Assembly: GCA_017438085.1 (NCBI GenBank)
Contig: JAFRWH010000059.1
Location: forward strand, 1-6,747
Reading direction: 5' to 3'
Origin: Bacillota bacterium
Lineage (GTDB): Bacteria > Bacillota_A > Clostridia > Peptostreptococcales > Anaerovoracaceae
Length of the DNA: 6,747 nt
Shown: positions 6,484 through 6,747 of the stretch, piece by piece
Layout of the letters: every line of letters begins with the position of its first letter
Position numbering within the stretch: the stretch's first letter is position 1
Program-made: the position numbers and the translations under genes
Notes under the pieces: generated by a model
Database searches by the model: none
The model's input: only the letters and a program-made list of their open reading frames with translations
Told to the model about the DNA's origin: nothing

Positions 6484-6504
6484 AAATTATAAAAATTATA
6501 ATTT
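6484..6504. promoter_or_regulatory. AT palindrome over the carrier promoter -10
   Basis: A perfect inverted repeat with 9-bp arms (AAATTATAA and TTATAATTT) and a 3-base centre covers the -10 box and probable start site of the carrier gene. A bound dimeric protein here would block initiation. It is all A/T, so it could also be compositional. Confidence 0.4.
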
Positions 6505-6524
6505 CACCCGGCTTTTATGAACAA
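6495..6524 (-). promoter_or_regulatory. Promoter of the YfcC-family carrier
   Basis: A perfect TATAAT (6500-6495) lies 18 bases after TTGTTC (6524-6519; only TTG matches the consensus). The weak -35 with a palindrome directly upstream fits an activator-dependent promoter. Initiation near 6488 gives a leader of about 45 nt. Confidence 0.55.
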
Positions 6525-6538
6525 TGTTATAAATAACA
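6525..6538. promoter_or_regulatory. Palindrome abutting the carrier -35 box, possible operator
   Basis: TGTTAT and ATAACA form perfect 6-bp arms around a 2-base centre. The element touches the upstream edge of the -35 hexamer, the usual place for an activator that contacts RNA polymerase. The PucR/CdaR-type regulator encoded next door is the obvious candidate to bind it, but this is inference. Confidence 0.45.
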
Positions 6539-6554
6539 AAAATTCAAATCAGAT

Positions 6555-6567
6555 TATGTACTATGTA
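6555..6567. repeat. Short direct repeat TATGTA-c-TATGTA
   Basis: Two identical 6-mers are spaced by one base, a 7-bp period, about 23 bp past the regulator's stop codon and upstream of the carrier promoter. It could be part of a regulator site; it is short enough to be chance. Confidence 0.3.
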
Positions 6568-6589
6568 ACATTTTTGCTTATGAATACGT

Positions 6590-6747
6590 TCACTTTTTCA
6601 TATAGTCGTAAAACTGTACCGCCAGTATATAGGCATTGAGATCTTTAAGTCTGCGTGGATCATAGGAGGTCTGCTCAGCCAGGCGCCTGAGCTTGTACTG
6701 CACTGTGTTTTTATGCATGCTCAGGGCTTCCGAAACGGCTTTTATTG
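6590..6747 (-). CDS. PucR/CdaR-family transcriptional regulator, C-terminal part
   Basis: The last 51 codons and the TGA stop (6592-6590) are in the window; the gene begins beyond 6747. The protein end carries the helix-turn-helix of the PucR/CdaR family: an Ala-rich helix (IKAVSEAL), then SMHKNTVQYKLRRL, matching the family's HRNTL-YRL recognition helix, then a DxxRLKDL...AYILAVQFY tail. This domain sits at the extreme C-terminus in CdaR (sugar diacid regulator), PucR (purine catabolism) and relatives; the sensor domain that would tell them apart is outside the window. In E. coli CdaR controls garK, a glycerate kinase gene, which makes control of the downstream carrier and kinase plausible. 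No clear terminator follows the stop. Confidence 0.85.
   Translation of the reverse strand, partial: IKAVSEALSMHKNTVQYKLRRLAEQTSYDPRRLKDLNAYILAVQFYDYMKK

Noticed and set aside
5582..6520. 312-residue open frame on the plus strand opposite the carrier gene
   Set aside because: It is the antisense shadow of a gene with clear family motifs; its product is rich in Asp/Glu/His/Cys with no recognisable domain, and the opposite strand has its own ribosome binding site and promoter.
1..6747. CRISPR array, insertion sequence, tRNA or rRNA gene
   Set aside because: No regularly spaced repeats, transposase motifs, terminal inverted repeats, or tRNA/rRNA signature sequence were seen on either strand.

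Overview
The window looks like chromosomal DNA of a low-to-mid-GC anaerobic Firmicute, probably a clostridial (Lachnospiraceae-like) gut or rumen bacterium. The reasons are a tRNA-sensing T-box leader, strong AGGAGG-type ribosome binding sites, a flavin reductase-rubredoxin fusion typical of anaerobes, a YfcC-type transporter and a PucR/CdaR-type regulator. The genus assignment is inference. All supported genes lie on the minus strand, so the order of transcription runs from high to low coordinates.

Read in that direction: (i) 6747-6590 is the C-terminal DNA-binding end of a PucR/CdaR-family regulator that enters from outside the window. (ii) 6589-6443 is an AT-rich regulatory gap with a promoter, two palindromes and a short direct repeat. 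(iii) 6442-5015 is a YfcC/DcuC-family membrane carrier, closed by a strong terminator. (iv) 4898-3783 is a type II glycerate kinase with a GTG start and no clear ribosome binding site. (v) 3736-2534 is an M20-family amidohydrolase, 46 bp behind the kinase with no terminator between, then a terminator. (vi) 2429-1218 is a paralogous M20 amidohydrolase, then a terminator. (vii) 1119-502 is a flavin reductase-like domain fused to a short rubredoxin domain. (viii) 486-165 is a promoter and a complete T-box leader, probably leucine-specific. (ix) 164-1 is the N-terminus of a DRE-TIM metallolyase-like (isopropylmalate synthase-like) protein running off the window.

Genes iii-vi read as one catabolic neighbourhood: an uptake carrier, two cytosolic metal-dependent amide hydrolases and a kinase that passes glycerate into glycolysis, possibly controlled by the regulator just upstream. 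The substrate cannot be read from the sequence. An amide or ureide-type conjugate is a reasonable but unproven idea. The rubredoxin fusion (redox or oxygen defence) and the T-box gene (branched-chain amino-acid synthesis) look like independent neighbours.

The most striking structural theme is at the gene boundaries. In three places a promoter for the next gene is built into, or placed directly behind, the rho-independent terminator of the previous one. In the clearest case the -10 box is the loop of the terminator hairpin.
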